DNA of 57,617 bases from NCBI GenBank assembly GCA_051650305.1, contig JBOFIT010000027.1, positions 1 to 57,617 of the forward strand, read 5' to 3'. Position 1 is the first letter of the stretch. Each line of letters opens with the position of its first letter. The translations under genes and the position numbers were made by a program. The DNA is from JBOFDK01 sp051650305 (lineage in GTDB: Bacteria > Bacillota > Clostridia > Lachnospirales > Cellulosilyticaceae). The notes under the pieces are model-generated. The model was given only the letters and a program-made list of their open reading frames with translations, made no database searches and was not told where the DNA came from. Positions 25,669-34,956 of the stretch are shown here, piece after piece.

Positions 25669-26853
25669 TTATTTGCAAAGTGAAAAATAACGTTTAATCA
25701 TATAAGGGAGCATATCGCCAAATTTCGCCTTACCTACATCTGCTGCTGCAACCAGTGGTGCTTCGCCTACTTGTTTGTCATCTAATGTATAGGTGATGGC
25801 ACCTAATTTTTGGCCTTTATAAATCGGTGCATAAACATTAGGCTCATAAGTCACATCATAGGTAAGTTCACTTGTCGTATTGCCTTTTGGCACAACAAAC
25901 GACATGGAATTCTCGATAGTGAGATCGACTTGGTCTTGATCGCCTTTTTTCACTGGGGTTTGTGCTAAGATTTCGCCTACACGAGGTCCAGTTTGTACTT
26001 TATAAGTGCTAAATCCATAGTCAAGTAACTGTGCTGCTTCTTTAAAACGAATCTTGCCGTCTTGTGCGCCCATAACTACTGCGATAAGATGCATATCGTC
26101 TCTTTTGGCTGTGGCACTTACACAGTGTTTAGCTTCTGGTGTATAACCTGTCTTAAGTCCTGTAAGGCCATTGTACCATTTGATCATTTTATTGGTATTG
26201 GTAAGGCCGAACTCACTGTCTCCTTTACGGGTATGATGAATGATTTTATCCATCCATGTGGTAAGGGTCTTTGTGATGTCTGGATAATTGTCAATAAGTT
26301 CTCTAGACATCAGTGCCACATCATGTGCAGTGGACACGTGGCCATCTGTGTGCAAGCCACACGCATTTTTAAAGACTGTATGGGTCATACCAAGTTCTTG
26401 AGCACGTTTGTTCATCATATCTACAAACTGACTTTCACTGCCGCCTACATACTCTGCCATCGTTACAGCTGCATCATTGGCAGATGCAATAGCAATGGCT
26501 TTTACCAAGTCACGTACTGTCTGATTCTCCCCTGGCTCCATAAAAATCTGCGAACCACCCATACTCGCCGCATGTTCACTGACTGTGACTTGATCATCCC
26601 AATTGATCTTGCCTGCATCAATAGCTTCATGGATGAGTAGAAGGGTCATTACTTTTGTGATACTGGCTGGTGGGAGCACTTGATCCATATTTTTTTCCAT
26701 AAGGACTTGGCCACTTCCCACTTCCATCAGCACATAACTTCTTGCTGTTTCTGCTAGAGCATTGGATGTAGCTTTTTCTTCTTTGGCCATAAGGGTGATA
26801 CTGCTACAAAACAATGCTATCGTTAAGATACCTGTTATCAGTTTCTTTTTCAT
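25669..26853 (-). CDS. dacF: D-alanyl-D-alanine carboxypeptidase DacF
   Basis: Second exported D,D-carboxypeptidase of this stretch. It has a signal peptide (1-23) and motifs SITK (Ser64-Lys67), SAN (124-126) and KTG (234-236), followed by the PBP5_C domain and a hydrophobic/basic C-terminus (PYMIKRYFSLCK) that may hold it to the membrane. The start at 26853 follows GAGGAGG. It comes after pdp, matching the xerD-deoB-...-dacF order of Bacillus, where DacF acts in spore cortex formation; the spoIIA operon that follows there is not here, and scpA comes next. Confidence 0.9.
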   Translation of the reverse strand: MKKKLITGILTIALFCSSITLMAKEEKATSNALAETARSYVLMEVGSGQVLMEKNMDQVLPPASITKVMTLLLIHEAIDAGKINWDDQVTVSEHAASMGGSQIFMEPGENQTVRDLVKAIAIASANDAAVTMAEYVGGSESQFVDMMNKRAQELGMTHTVFKNACGLHTDGHVSTAHDVALMSRELIDNYPDITKTLTTWMDKIIHHTRKGDSEFGLTNTNKMIKWYNGLTGLKTGYTPEAKHCVSATAKRDDMHLIAVVMGAQDGKIRFKEAAQLLDYGFSTYKVQTGPRVGEILAQTPVKKGDQDQVDLTIENSMSFVVPKGNTTSELTYDVTYEPNVYAPIYKGQKLGAITYTLDDKQVGEAPLVAAADVGKAKFGDMLPYMIKRYFSLCK

Positions 26854-26919
26854 AACTTCATACCTCCTCTAATTTATTTCTATTATTTGTTATACTATCT
26901 AAAATATACCTATTTAGAC

Positions 26920-26949
26920 AAAAAAACTTCCTAGTCTACTAGGAAGTTT
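26920..26949 (-). terminator. Terminator after pdp
   Basis: AAACTTCCTAG (26924-26934) / CTAGGAAGTTT (26939-26949) with a four-base loop, then seven T on the minus strand. Confidence 0.9.
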
Positions 26950-26979
26950 CTTCTTTATATAAGGTTGGTTTGCATTTGA

Positions 26980-28284
26980 TTAGCTGATAACAGTATAAAT
27001 AAGAGGTGGCGCTGTAACCACTTCTTCACTCACTACGTAAGCTTCTTTTAAATACTCTGTAGCTGCTTGTAATTTCTGTGCATCGTTATAGTATAGCGTT
27101 GCAATCGCTTCACCTGCATCTACATAGTCACCTATTTTCTTATGAATCATAAGACCTACACCTAGGTCGATGACACTTTCTTTATTTTCGCGTCCTGCAC
27201 CTAGTACAAGGGCTGCTTTCCCTACCATCTCTGTATCAATGGCAGCCACATACCCCGAACGCTCAGCTTGAACTGCTACTTGAGATGCTGCTTGTGGCAA
27301 TAAGCTGTAGTCATCCACTGCAGCTGCATCACCACCTTGACTACTGATCCACTCTTTCATCTTAGCGATGGCTTTACCTGAAGTGATCAGCTCCTGTGTT
27401 AACTTTTTACCTTCTTCAACAGTGGCTACTTTACCCGCTAGCATCAGCATATGTGCTGCTAACATTTCGCTGACTTCCACTAGGTCTTTTGGGCCATTTC
27501 CTTTTAAGGTTTCAATGGCTTCGATTACCTCTAAGCTATTACCAATGGCAAGACTTAGTGGCTGACTCATATCCGTCACAAGGGCAATGGTTTCACGTCC
27601 TACATTTTTACCGATTTCTACCATTGTTTGTGCCAATTCTTTAGCATCTTCTAGATTCTTCATAAAAGCACCACTTCCGCACTTAACGTCCAGTACAATG
27701 GCATTTGAACCTGCTGCTATTTTCTTCGACATAATTGATGCTGCAATAAGTGACACATTATTCACCGTCGCTGTCACATCTCTTAATGCGTAGATTTTCT
27801 TATCTGCTGGTGCTAAATTTCCTGTCTGAGAAGCCACTGCAATGCCATATTGATTGACGTTGGCCATAAACTTCTCCAGTGGTAACTCCACTTGGAAACC
27901 AGGGAAGGACTCTAGCTTATCGACTGTTCCACCAGTATGCCCTAGACCTCTTCCTGACATTTTAGCTACCGGAACCCCTGCTGCTGCTACAATAGGTGCA
28001 AGTACCATTGTAGTCGTATCGCCTACACCACCTGTGCTGTGCTTATCCACTTTGATACCTTCGATAGAAGATAAATCAAGCATCTCGCCACTTTCAGCCA
28101 TACACTGAGTTAAAAGAGCTGTCTCTTCATTATTCATTCCTTGAAAATAAATGGCCATAAGTAATGCTGACATTTGATAGTCAGGAATACTTCCATCTGT
28201 ATATCCTTTAATAACGAAACTTATTTCGTCTTTTGTAAGTACTTTCCCGTACTTTTTCTTTTCAATTATATCGTACATGCGCAT
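26980..28284 (-). CDS. pdp: Pyrimidine-nucleoside phosphorylase
   Basis: Splits uridine, thymidine and deoxyuridine with phosphate to the base and (deoxy)ribose-1-phosphate. The phosphate and nucleoside sites are visible: KHSTGGVGDTTT near residue 83 and KMSGRGLGHTGGTVDKLES near 110, with SMxSKK-type residues near 185. The 434 residues are standard. It lies 21 bases after deoB, whose product isomerises the sugar-1-phosphate made here, so the pair forms a salvage pathway. Confidence 0.93.
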   Translation of the reverse strand: MRMYDIIEKKKYGKVLTKDEISFVIKGYTDGSIPDYQMSALLMAIYFQGMNNEETALLTQCMAESGEMLDLSSIEGIKVDKHSTGGVGDTTTMVLAPIVAAAGVPVAKMSGRGLGHTGGTVDKLESFPGFQVELPLEKFMANVNQYGIAVASQTGNLAPADKKIYALRDVTATVNNVSLIAASIMSKKIAAGSNAIVLDVKCGSGAFMKNLEDAKELAQTMVEIGKNVGRETIALVTDMSQPLSLAIGNSLEVIEAIETLKGNGPKDLVEVSEMLAAHMLMLAGKVATVEEGKKLTQELITSGKAIAKMKEWISSQGGDAAAVDDYSLLPQAASQVAVQAERSGYVAAIDTEMVGKAALVLGAGRENKESVIDLGVGLMIHKKIGDYVDAGEAIATLYYNDAQKLQAATEYLKEAYVVSEEVVTAPPLIYTVIS

Positions 28285-28305
28285 GTGTGTATGCCTCCCG
28301 TCTAT

Positions 28306-29475
28306 CTATTTTTTCAGGTCATTATAGAAGCTCGTACCGATAGCTAACTGTGGTAAATCAAATACTTCACTGATTGTTTGACCGATATCTGCAAAAGATT
28401 CTCTTGTTCCTAAGTCAACACCCATTTTTAGCATCTTGCTATATACAATAAGTGGTACATGCTCACGGGTATGGTCTGTTCCCTTTGTGGTTGGATCACA
28501 GCCGTGGTCTGCTGTAATGACTAAGATGTCATCTTCTTTCATCGCTTCTAAAAGCTCTGGCACATAACTATCAAATACTTCAAGACCTTTTCCATAATTC
28601 TCAGGGTCATTACGATGTCCCCACTTCATGTCAAAGTCTACGAGATTTGTAAAGATAATACCCGTTGTATCTTCCTTTATAGCGGCAATAGTCTGCTTGA
28701 TGCCATCCACGTTATCTTTTGTATGGGTTGCTTGTGTAATCCCACTTTTATTGAAGATATCTTCTATCTTTCCAATAGCCACAACATCTAGACCTTTTGC
28801 TTTTGCATATTCAAGCAAATGTTCTTTTGGTGGTGCTACGGCATAATCATGACGATTACTTGTACGCTCAAATTTACCTGGTGCCCCACAGAACGGTCTT
28901 GCAATGACACGAGATACCTCATGTTCTCCTACAAGTAATCGACGTGCAATCTCACACATTTCATAAAGTTTCTCTAAAGGAATAACATCTTCATGTGCTG
29001 CAATTTGGAAAACACTATCTGCTGATGTGTACACAATAGGATATCCTGTACGCATATGCTCTTCGCCAAGATCATCTAAAATCGCCGTTCCTGAAGCTGT
29101 ACAGTTCCCAAGTGTCTTTGTTCCTATCTGTGCTTCAAAAGCATCCATAATGTCTTTTGGGAAGCCCTCTGGATAAGTAGGGAACGGTACTTCTGTATGA
29201 ATACCTACCATTTCCCAATGTCCTGTAGTTGTATCTTTTCCTTTTGATAACTCTTTAAGACGCGCAAAAGAAGCTTTTGGTACATCTGTTTTTGGAAGTT
29301 CTTTTACACCTTCGATATTGCCAAGTCCTAATGCAACCAGATTTGGAATCTCAAGGCCTTTATTATATGCATAAACATGCCCTAATGTATCAACACCCAC
29401 ATCACCATATGCGGATGAATCCTGCATTTCTCCTATACCTACACTATCTAAAACAATCCATATTATTCTAGCCAT
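28306..29475 (-). CDS. deoB: Phosphopentomutase
   Basis: Interconverts (deoxy)ribose-1-phosphate and 5-phosphate, using manganese in an alkaline-phosphatase fold. Metal-site motifs are IVLDSVGIG at the N-terminus and ITADHGCDP plus GTDHTREHVP near the C-terminus, with the cap domain between. It has 389 residues. It starts after the xerD terminator and shares a transcript with pdp. I did not find a convincing sigma-A promoter in the gap; the best candidate is weak. Confidence 0.94.
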   Translation of the reverse strand: MARIIWIVLDSVGIGEMQDSSAYGDVGVDTLGHVYAYNKGLEIPNLVALGLGNIEGVKELPKTDVPKASFARLKELSKGKDTTTGHWEMVGIHTEVPFPTYPEGFPKDIMDAFEAQIGTKTLGNCTASGTAILDDLGEEHMRTGYPIVYTSADSVFQIAAHEDVIPLEKLYEMCEIARRLLVGEHEVSRVIARPFCGAPGKFERTSNRHDYAVAPPKEHLLEYAKAKGLDVVAIGKIEDIFNKSGITQATHTKDNVDGIKQTIAAIKEDTTGIIFTNLVDFDMKWGHRNDPENYGKGLEVFDSYVPELLEAMKEDDILVITADHGCDPTTKGTDHTREHVPLIVYSKMLKMGVDLGTRESFADIGQTISEVFDLPQLAIGTSFYNDLKK

Positions 29476-29541
29476 TTCATCACCTACTTAAAATTGTTTT
29501 GTTTATGGATATACCATACTTCTATTGTAGTATAAAATGCG

Positions 29542-29571
29542 AAAAAAAAACAGGGTTATATTACCCTGTTT
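29542..29571 (-). terminator. Terminator after xerD
   Basis: AAACAGGGT (29548-29556) / ACCCTGTTT (29563-29571), followed on the minus strand by a long T run. Confidence 0.9.
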
Positions 29572-29577
29572 ATAAAC

Positions 29578-30420
29578 TTATTTAGATAGTTGCGTATACA
29601 CTTGTGTGGTAGAAATGTCTGAATGGCCTAACATTTGTTGGACAGACTTTAAATTGGCACCATGTTGAATCAGATGGGCTGCAAAGGAATGTCTAAGCAT
29701 ATGTGGCGTAATTTCTGTATCGATATTTGCTGATTTGGCATAAGTCTTTAAAATCTTCCAAAAACCTTGTCGCGTAAGAGGCATGCCACTACAGTTCACA
29801 AACAATGCTTCCTGTGTGTTTTCTCTGATCATTACATGTCGCACTTGTGTCAGATACTTTTTCACAGCCGCGATGGCTGGCTTTCCGATAGGAATACTTC
29901 TTTCTTTATTTTGATCACGACAAATGATATACCCTTGGTTTAAATTCACATCAGCTACTTTAAGGGTAATAAGTTCCGAAACCCTGATACCCGTTGCATA
30001 AAGAAGCTCTAACATCGCTTTGTCACGAATCCCTTTTAAATCATTGTTGCAAGGTTGATCAAGCAACACGAGAATTTCATTTTCTGAAAGGATTTTAGGT
30101 ACCTTTTTCTCGATTTTTGGTAACGCGATGGAGATTGCTGGATTTTCGTACATCACACCCGTTTTTACAAGATACTGTCCAAATGCCCGAATAGACGCCA
30201 ACGTTCTGGAAATAGTTGATACTGATTTATGATCTTCCTCCATGTGATCCATATAATGATGAATATTTTCAGTACTCATAATATGAATATCATCGGACTT
30301 TGTCCTTAATAAATATTCTAAAAAATATCTCAAATCTCTTTCATACGATTGAACGGTATTCATAGAAGCATGCTTAACTTCTTTAAGGTATTCTATAAAC
30401 ATTTGTAGATAACTATACAT
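29578..30420 (-). CDS. xerD: Tyrosine recombinase XerD
   Basis: Resolves chromosome dimers at dif together with XerC. A SAM-like core-binding domain (about 1-85) precedes the catalytic domain, with Arg146 (GIRVSE), Lys172, HMLRH (His240, Arg243), His266 (LGHSDI) and the nucleophile Tyr275. The frame can be extended to a TTG at 30441, but ATG at 30420 follows AAGGGGAG and gives 280 residues. Position before deoB is that of XerD (RipX) in Bacillus, which supports XerD over a phage integrase. Confidence 0.92.
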   Translation of the reverse strand: MYSYLQMFIEYLKEVKHASMNTVQSYERDLRYFLEYLLRTKSDDIHIMSTENIHHYMDHMEEDHKSVSTISRTLASIRAFGQYLVKTGVMYENPAISIALPKIEKKVPKILSENEILVLLDQPCNNDLKGIRDKAMLELLYATGIRVSELITLKVADVNLNQGYIICRDQNKERSIPIGKPAIAAVKKYLTQVRHVMIRENTQEALFVNCSGMPLTRQGFWKILKTYAKSANIDTEITPHMLRHSFAAHLIQHGANLKSVQQMLGHSDISTTQVYTQLSK

Positions 30421-30487
30421 ACGCCACTCCCCTTTTTTCAATTTGTATCCTGCACCAATTATTATGTACCCTAGCTTATATATAGTT

Positions 30488-30516
30488 ATTATACATAAAA
30501 TGATTTTTAATGTCTA
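30488..30516 (-). promoter_or_regulatory. xerD promoter with a repeated 14-mer in its spacer
   Basis: Minus strand TAGACA (30516-30511), 17 bases, TATAAT (30493-30488). The spacer holds TAAAAATCATTTTA (30509-30496), identical to one arm of the inverted repeat at 12031-12067. Confidence 0.68.
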
Positions 30517-30627
30517 CTAAAATTCATTTTTTTATATTTAATGTATATTTATTTAATAGTTATTCTCTTAAAATATCAGTATTATATTCTATAAACCCCA
30601 AATTCTCTGTTTTTATTTTGCAATATT

Positions 30628-30653
30628 AAAAAAGCTACCTTCATAGAGGTAGC
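30628..30653 (-). terminator. Terminator after codY
   Basis: GCTACCT (30634-30640) / AGGTAGC (30647-30653), then six T on the minus strand. Confidence 0.87.
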
Positions 30654-30673
30654 CCTTTTTATATTTAGTGGTT

Positions 30674-31432
30674 TTATTTACGAAGCTTACCTAATTCTTC
30701 GATAAGTGCGTCGTTAAGTACTTTGATATATGTTCCCTTCATACCAAGTGAACGTGACTCAATAACACCAGCACTTTCAAATTTACGAAGTGCATTAACG
30801 ATTACTGAACGTGTAATACCTACTTTATCAGCAATTTTACTTGCGATAAGTAAACCTTCTGTACCATCTAATTTCTCAAAGATGTGGAAGATTGCTTCTA
30901 ATTCAGAGTAAGATAGTGTTCCGATCGCTGATTTTACTACTGCAATTTTTCTTGCTTCTTCTTCTGTTTCATCTTTAAGTGATTTAAGCATTTCAACTGC
31001 AACAATTGTTGAGCCGTATTCTGCTAAAATCATATCTTCTGTATCGTAGTTACCTTGGCTTTTTTCTTTGTAAAGTAAGAATGTTCCAAGTCTTTGTCCG
31101 CCTGCAACGATTGGTACGATACATCCTAAGTAACTTGCACTGTTTGCGCTATCTGCAAAGATAGTCTCCATTGATACGTTTTCTCTTACGTCCATCATAG
31201 AGATAAGTTGATCATTGATTGAGTACCCGATGTACTGCTCATCATTTACTAAGTCATTTGCAAATACGTTGTGAATACCTAGCACCTTGCTTTTGCTGCT
31301 CACCACAAGCACGTTTGATTGTACGACATCACTAATTACCTCGCAGATTTCAGAGAAGATCACACGATCTGACCCAACACGCTGAAGTAAGCGATTAACT
31401 TTTCTCATTTTTTGTAATAATTCCATAGACAT
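30674..31432 (-). CDS. codY: Global regulator CodY
   Basis: GTP- and branched-chain-amino-acid-sensing repressor of nutrient-limitation genes. The GAF-type sensing domain covers about 1-155, and the winged helix at about 195-250 holds ASKIADKVGITRSVIVNALRKFE, typical of CodY. The 252 residues and the start at 31432 with GGAGG are normal. It is transcribed alone between the topA and codY terminators. A 12/15 match to the CodY box 35 bases before its ATG suggests autoregulation. The Liv importer in the same window is a plausible target. Confidence 0.95.
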   Translation of the reverse strand: MSMELLQKMRKVNRLLQRVGSDRVIFSEICEVISDVVQSNVLVVSSKSKVLGIHNVFANDLVNDEQYIGYSINDQLISMMDVRENVSMETIFADSANSASYLGCIVPIVAGGQRLGTFLLYKEKSQGNYDTEDMILAEYGSTIVAVEMLKSLKDETEEEARKIAVVKSAIGTLSYSELEAIFHIFEKLDGTEGLLIASKIADKVGITRSVIVNALRKFESAGVIESRSLGMKGTYIKVLNDALIEELGKLRK

Positions 31433-31466
31433 AAAAATTTCCTCCTTAAATAGTTTCTACAATTAG

Positions 31467-31481
31467 TATGTTCTAAAAATT
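31467..31481 (-). promoter_or_regulatory. CodY box upstream of codY
   Basis: Minus strand AATTTTTAGAACATA against the consensus AATTTTCWGAAAATT: 12 of 15 positions match. Confidence 0.55.
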
Positions 31482-31515
31482 TTAACACTATACACCTTAT
31501 ACATTTATCCTCATT

Positions 31516-31547
31516 AAAAAGACAAAGTTGAGTGTCTCAACTTTGTC
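31516..31547 (-). terminator. Terminator after topA
   Basis: Twelve-base arms GACAAAGTTGAG (31521-31532) / CTCAACTTTGTC (31536-31547), a three-base loop and five T on the minus strand. It lies 114 bases past the topA stop and also within about 90 bases upstream of codY. Confidence 0.88.
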
Positions 31548-31661
31548 CCCCCAAAAAACCTATCTTTTACACATAAGTCATAATATCATAAATTAAGAGA
31601 AAACTCAACACTAAATTGTTAACAACCTGTTAATTTTGGTCATTTTTTGACATTTTTCGCG

Positions 31662-33740
31662 TTATTTCTCAGTTCTTCCTTTTTTTCCATAATTACAAAC
31701 TGCGTTACGACATACGATTTGTTTGTTTTTTGTACTACCTTTTTCAACTAGCACATCGCCACATGTTGGACACTTATCACCTGTTGGTCTTTGCCATGAC
31801 ATAAATTCACATTCATTTACGTTATTTTCGCATCCGTAATACATACGACCTTTCTTCGTTTTCTTCAGAATGACTTCACCTTCACATAAAGGACACTTCA
31901 CGCCGATTGCTTCAAACCAAGGCTTTGTATTATTACATTCTGGGAATTTAGGACATCCTAAGAACTTCCCGTATTTTCCATAACGAACGATCATATGCTC
32001 ACCACATTTATCACATGGTATATCTGTAGTCTCTGTAAGGTCGATATTTTGAACTTCTTGCTCTGCTTTTTCCACTGTCTTATGGAAGTTTGGATAGAAA
32101 GCTTTGATGATTTCTTTCCAGTAAATATTACCTGATGCGATCTCATCAAGTACTTTCTCTAGATGAGCTGTAAAGTCTACATCGACGATTTCATCAAAGT
32201 GATGAATCATGATACCGCTTACAACTTCACCAAGTTCTGTCGGATAAAGTACCTTTGCTTCTTTTGTTACATAGCCTCTAGCTAAAAGCGTCGTAATAGT
32301 AGGTGCATATGTACTTGGTCTCCCTACACCATTTTCTTCTAAAGTCTTTACAAGGGTTGCCTCCGAATATCTAGCTGGTGGTTGTGTAAAATGCTGATTC
32401 GGTACAATGTTGATTTGTTCTAGCACTTGTCCTTCGTCTACTTGAATTGGCGTAACTTTATTTTCTTTTTCATTTTCTAAAGCATAAGCTTTCAGATAAC
32501 CTGCAAAGAGTTGCTCTGAATAAGTCGCTTTGAAAGTATAATCACCATTTTTCACACTAATACTATGGGTCTTGTACTTAGCCGCAGTCATCTGGCTTCC
32601 TACAAAACGACACCATATCATATTGTAAAGTTTATATTGGTCTCTTGATAAATGCTCTTTAAGAGATGCCGGTTCTTCTGTAAGATACGTTGGTCGAATA
32701 GCTTCATGGGCATCTTGGATTTTTGGTGCTTTTGTATTTTTCACTTGCTTTGCATCTGGTAAATACTCTTTACCAAATCGCTCTGTAATGTAAGTTTCAG
32801 CTTGCTCTTTAGCGATATCTGAAATCCTTACAGAGTCTGTACGAATATAGGTTACAAGACCGATTTCTTTTTTACCAATCTTCACCCCTTCGTAAAGTTG
32901 CTGTGCGATATTCATTGTCTTCTGGGTAGAGAATCCTAAATGCTTCGCTGCTTCTTGTTGCATTGTACTTGTGGTAAATGGCAATACAGGATTTTTAATA
33001 CGCTCTGACGTTTTAGTCGCTAATACTTCAAAGGTTCCTTCGCTACATGCTTTGACAATAGCTTGTGCTTCGTCTTCATTTTTAATATCCGCTTTTTCAC
33101 CACGTATTTTATCAAGCTTTGCTTCGAATCCTTTGGTCTTGCCATGCTTTAATGTCGCTTCAATTGACCAATACTCTTGTTCAATAAATTCACGTATTTC
33201 TTTTTCACGGTCGCATATAAGTCTAAGGGTTACAGACTGTACTCTACCTGCACTTAAACCCTTACGAATTTTCTTCCAAAGAATAGGACTTATTTGATAC
33301 CCTACCAAACGGTCAAGCACACGTCTTGCCTGCTGTGCATCTACTAAGTCTGTATTGATCTCACGTGGATGCTTAAGGGCATCCTTTACAGCTTGCTCTG
33401 TAATCTCATTAAAAGTGATACGATAAACTTTCTTTCCTTCTAATTTCAATGCATAGTATAAATGCCATGAAATAGCCTCTCCCTCGCGGTCAGGGTCAGT
33501 TGCTAAATAAATGTTTTTTGCATTCTTAGCTTCTTTACGAAGTTTTTGAAGTAAATCACCTTTTCCTCTAATTGTGATGTACTTAGGTTCATAGTTGTTC
33601 TCTATATCAATACCTAATTGACTCTTAGGTAAGTCTCTTACATGTCCAATAGATGCTGCTACTGCATACTGTTTTCCTAAAAATTTACTAATTGTATTGA
33701 CCTTGGCAGCAGATTCCACGATAACCAAGTTATTTGCCAT
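31662..33740 (-). CDS. topA: DNA topoisomerase I
   Basis: Relaxes negative supercoils by cutting one strand. The TOPRIM domain has LATDPDREGEAISWHL near residue 105-120, the catalytic tyrosine lies in GLVTYIRTDS (about 298), and GRPSTYAPTI follows. The C-terminus carries three zinc-ribbon repeats of the CxxC...CxxxxxC kind (about 580-690). The 692 residues are standard. It follows dprA by 20 bases, a conserved dprA-topA pair in Firmicutes; CodY comes next as in Bacillus, although the clpQY/hslVU genes usually between are absent. Confidence 0.96.
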   Translation of the reverse strand: MANNLVIVESAAKVNTISKFLGKQYAVAASIGHVRDLPKSQLGIDIENNYEPKYITIRGKGDLLQKLRKEAKNAKNIYLATDPDREGEAISWHLYYALKLEGKKVYRITFNEITEQAVKDALKHPREINTDLVDAQQARRVLDRLVGYQISPILWKKIRKGLSAGRVQSVTLRLICDREKEIREFIEQEYWSIEATLKHGKTKGFEAKLDKIRGEKADIKNEDEAQAIVKACSEGTFEVLATKTSERIKNPVLPFTTSTMQQEAAKHLGFSTQKTMNIAQQLYEGVKIGKKEIGLVTYIRTDSVRISDIAKEQAETYITERFGKEYLPDAKQVKNTKAPKIQDAHEAIRPTYLTEEPASLKEHLSRDQYKLYNMIWCRFVGSQMTAAKYKTHSISVKNGDYTFKATYSEQLFAGYLKAYALENEKENKVTPIQVDEGQVLEQINIVPNQHFTQPPARYSEATLVKTLEENGVGRPSTYAPTITTLLARGYVTKEAKVLYPTELGEVVSGIMIHHFDEIVDVDFTAHLEKVLDEIASGNIYWKEIIKAFYPNFHKTVEKAEQEVQNIDLTETTDIPCDKCGEHMIVRYGKYGKFLGCPKFPECNNTKPWFEAIGVKCPLCEGEVILKKTKKGRMYYGCENNVNECEFMSWQRPTGDKCPTCGDVLVEKGSTKNKQIVCRNAVCNYGKKGRTEK

Positions 33741-33760
33741 AATTACCTCCTACATATCTC

Positions 33761-34870
33761 TCATTTCGTTCGACTATATCTTCTGGCTGGGAGTCTTTTG
33801 ACGAGTCCCTTCATTTCTAATTTTAATAAAATCATTTCAAGTGCTTGCGCTGTAAGGCCTATCGCCCTAGCATTGGCATCACTGTAAATCTTTTCTATTT
33901 GACTAGGTTGCCAACTTAAACAATCATATACTATTATTTCAACTTTATCAAGTAGAACTGACTGATTATTGTTTAAATTGTCTTTCATCGTCTGTAAATC
34001 AACTGGAAATAAGTGTGAAATTTCTTCCAAAATATCTTCCGTAGTCATCACTAATTTTGCTCCCGCTTGTATAAGTTTATTCGTTCCTTTGCTAAATAAA
34101 CTAAAAATGTTACCTGGGATTGCAAAAACTTCTCGATTTTGTTCTAATGCAAGATGTGCCGTAATAAGTGAACCGCTTTTTTCTTTAGCTTCTACAACCA
34201 CTGTTCCCAAACTCATCCCACTAATGATACGATTACGCAAAGGAAAATGGTAAGGCAAGCCTTGGTCTCCTGGCATAAACTCCGATAAGACGCACCCTTT
34301 CTGCTGAATCGTCTCATAAAGTCTACGATTTCTCGCTGGATAGCACACATCTACTCCTGTCCCCAAAACTGCAATGGTTTTCCCCGCACGTACCGCCCCT
34401 TGATGAGCCGCCTCATCAATACCTGTAGCCATACCACTGATGACACCTATACCATAGGCTGCTAGTTCCTCACCTATCTTTTTGGCAACTTCATACCCAT
34501 ACTCTGAGCATTTCCTAGAACCTACCACTGCTACCATCGGTCTCTGCAAGACATCTATCTCTCCTTTTAGAAAGAGTACAGCAGGGTAATCATTGATTTC
34601 TTTTAGACGTATGGGGTACTCAGACTCTTCCCATGTAATTAACTGAATACCTTCCTTTTCACACTTCTGCATAAGCTGTTCACTTTTATCTAGCTCTTCC
34701 TTACTTACCTCTATCTTATGTGCCCATTCTTCAGAAATACCACACTTCTTATAATCTTTCTCCGTCGCACTGTACAATGCCTCACTTGTCTGGAAACACT
34801 CTATCAAACTTTTAGTCAACTCTTTCGGTAAATGCAGTTGATGAAACCATAATGCTTCTCTTTTACTCAT
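33761..34870 (-). CDS. dprA: DNA processing protein DprA
   Basis: Loads RecA on incoming single-stranded DNA during natural transformation. The Rossmann-like DprA domain has VAVVGSRKCSEYG (about 110), VISGMATGIDEAAHQGA and ALEQNREVFAIPGNIFS, and a C-terminal winged helix (about 300-365) ends the protein. It is 369 residues. It is divergent from comM across 86 bases. A perfect TTGACA lies in the gap on this strand but the matching -10 is poor. Transformability cannot be judged from this gene alone, since dprA is widespread. Confidence 0.94.
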   Translation of the reverse strand: MSKREALWFHQLHLPKELTKSLIECFQTSEALYSATEKDYKKCGISEEWAHKIEVSKEELDKSEQLMQKCEKEGIQLITWEESEYPIRLKEINDYPAVLFLKGEIDVLQRPMVAVVGSRKCSEYGYEVAKKIGEELAAYGIGVISGMATGIDEAAHQGAVRAGKTIAVLGTGVDVCYPARNRRLYETIQQKGCVLSEFMPGDQGLPYHFPLRNRIISGMSLGTVVVEAKEKSGSLITAHLALEQNREVFAIPGNIFSLFSKGTNKLIQAGAKLVMTTEDILEEISHLFPVDLQTMKDNLNNNQSVLLDKVEIIVYDCLSWQPSQIEKIYSDANARAIGLTAQALEMILLKLEMKGLVKRLPARRYSRTK

Positions 34871-34956
34871 CTTTTTCTCCTTTAGTCATTCTAATTGATT
34901 AAACAATTCTATTTTTGTCAATAACTTAGAAAACTCTTTTTTGAAAGGATAACCGT

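Noticed and set aside
29476..29541. deoB promoter TTTATA-N17-TATATC
   Set aside because: Both hexamers are weak although a TGG precedes the -10; not enough to call.
30442..30673. dif site near xerD
   Set aside because: No sequence close to the 28-base dif consensus was visible; xerD is often far from dif.
34871..34956. Promoters in the dprA-comM divergent gap
   Set aside because: A perfect TTGACA (minus) and a TTGATT (plus) are present, but neither has an acceptable -10 at 16-18 bases, so I did not list them as features.
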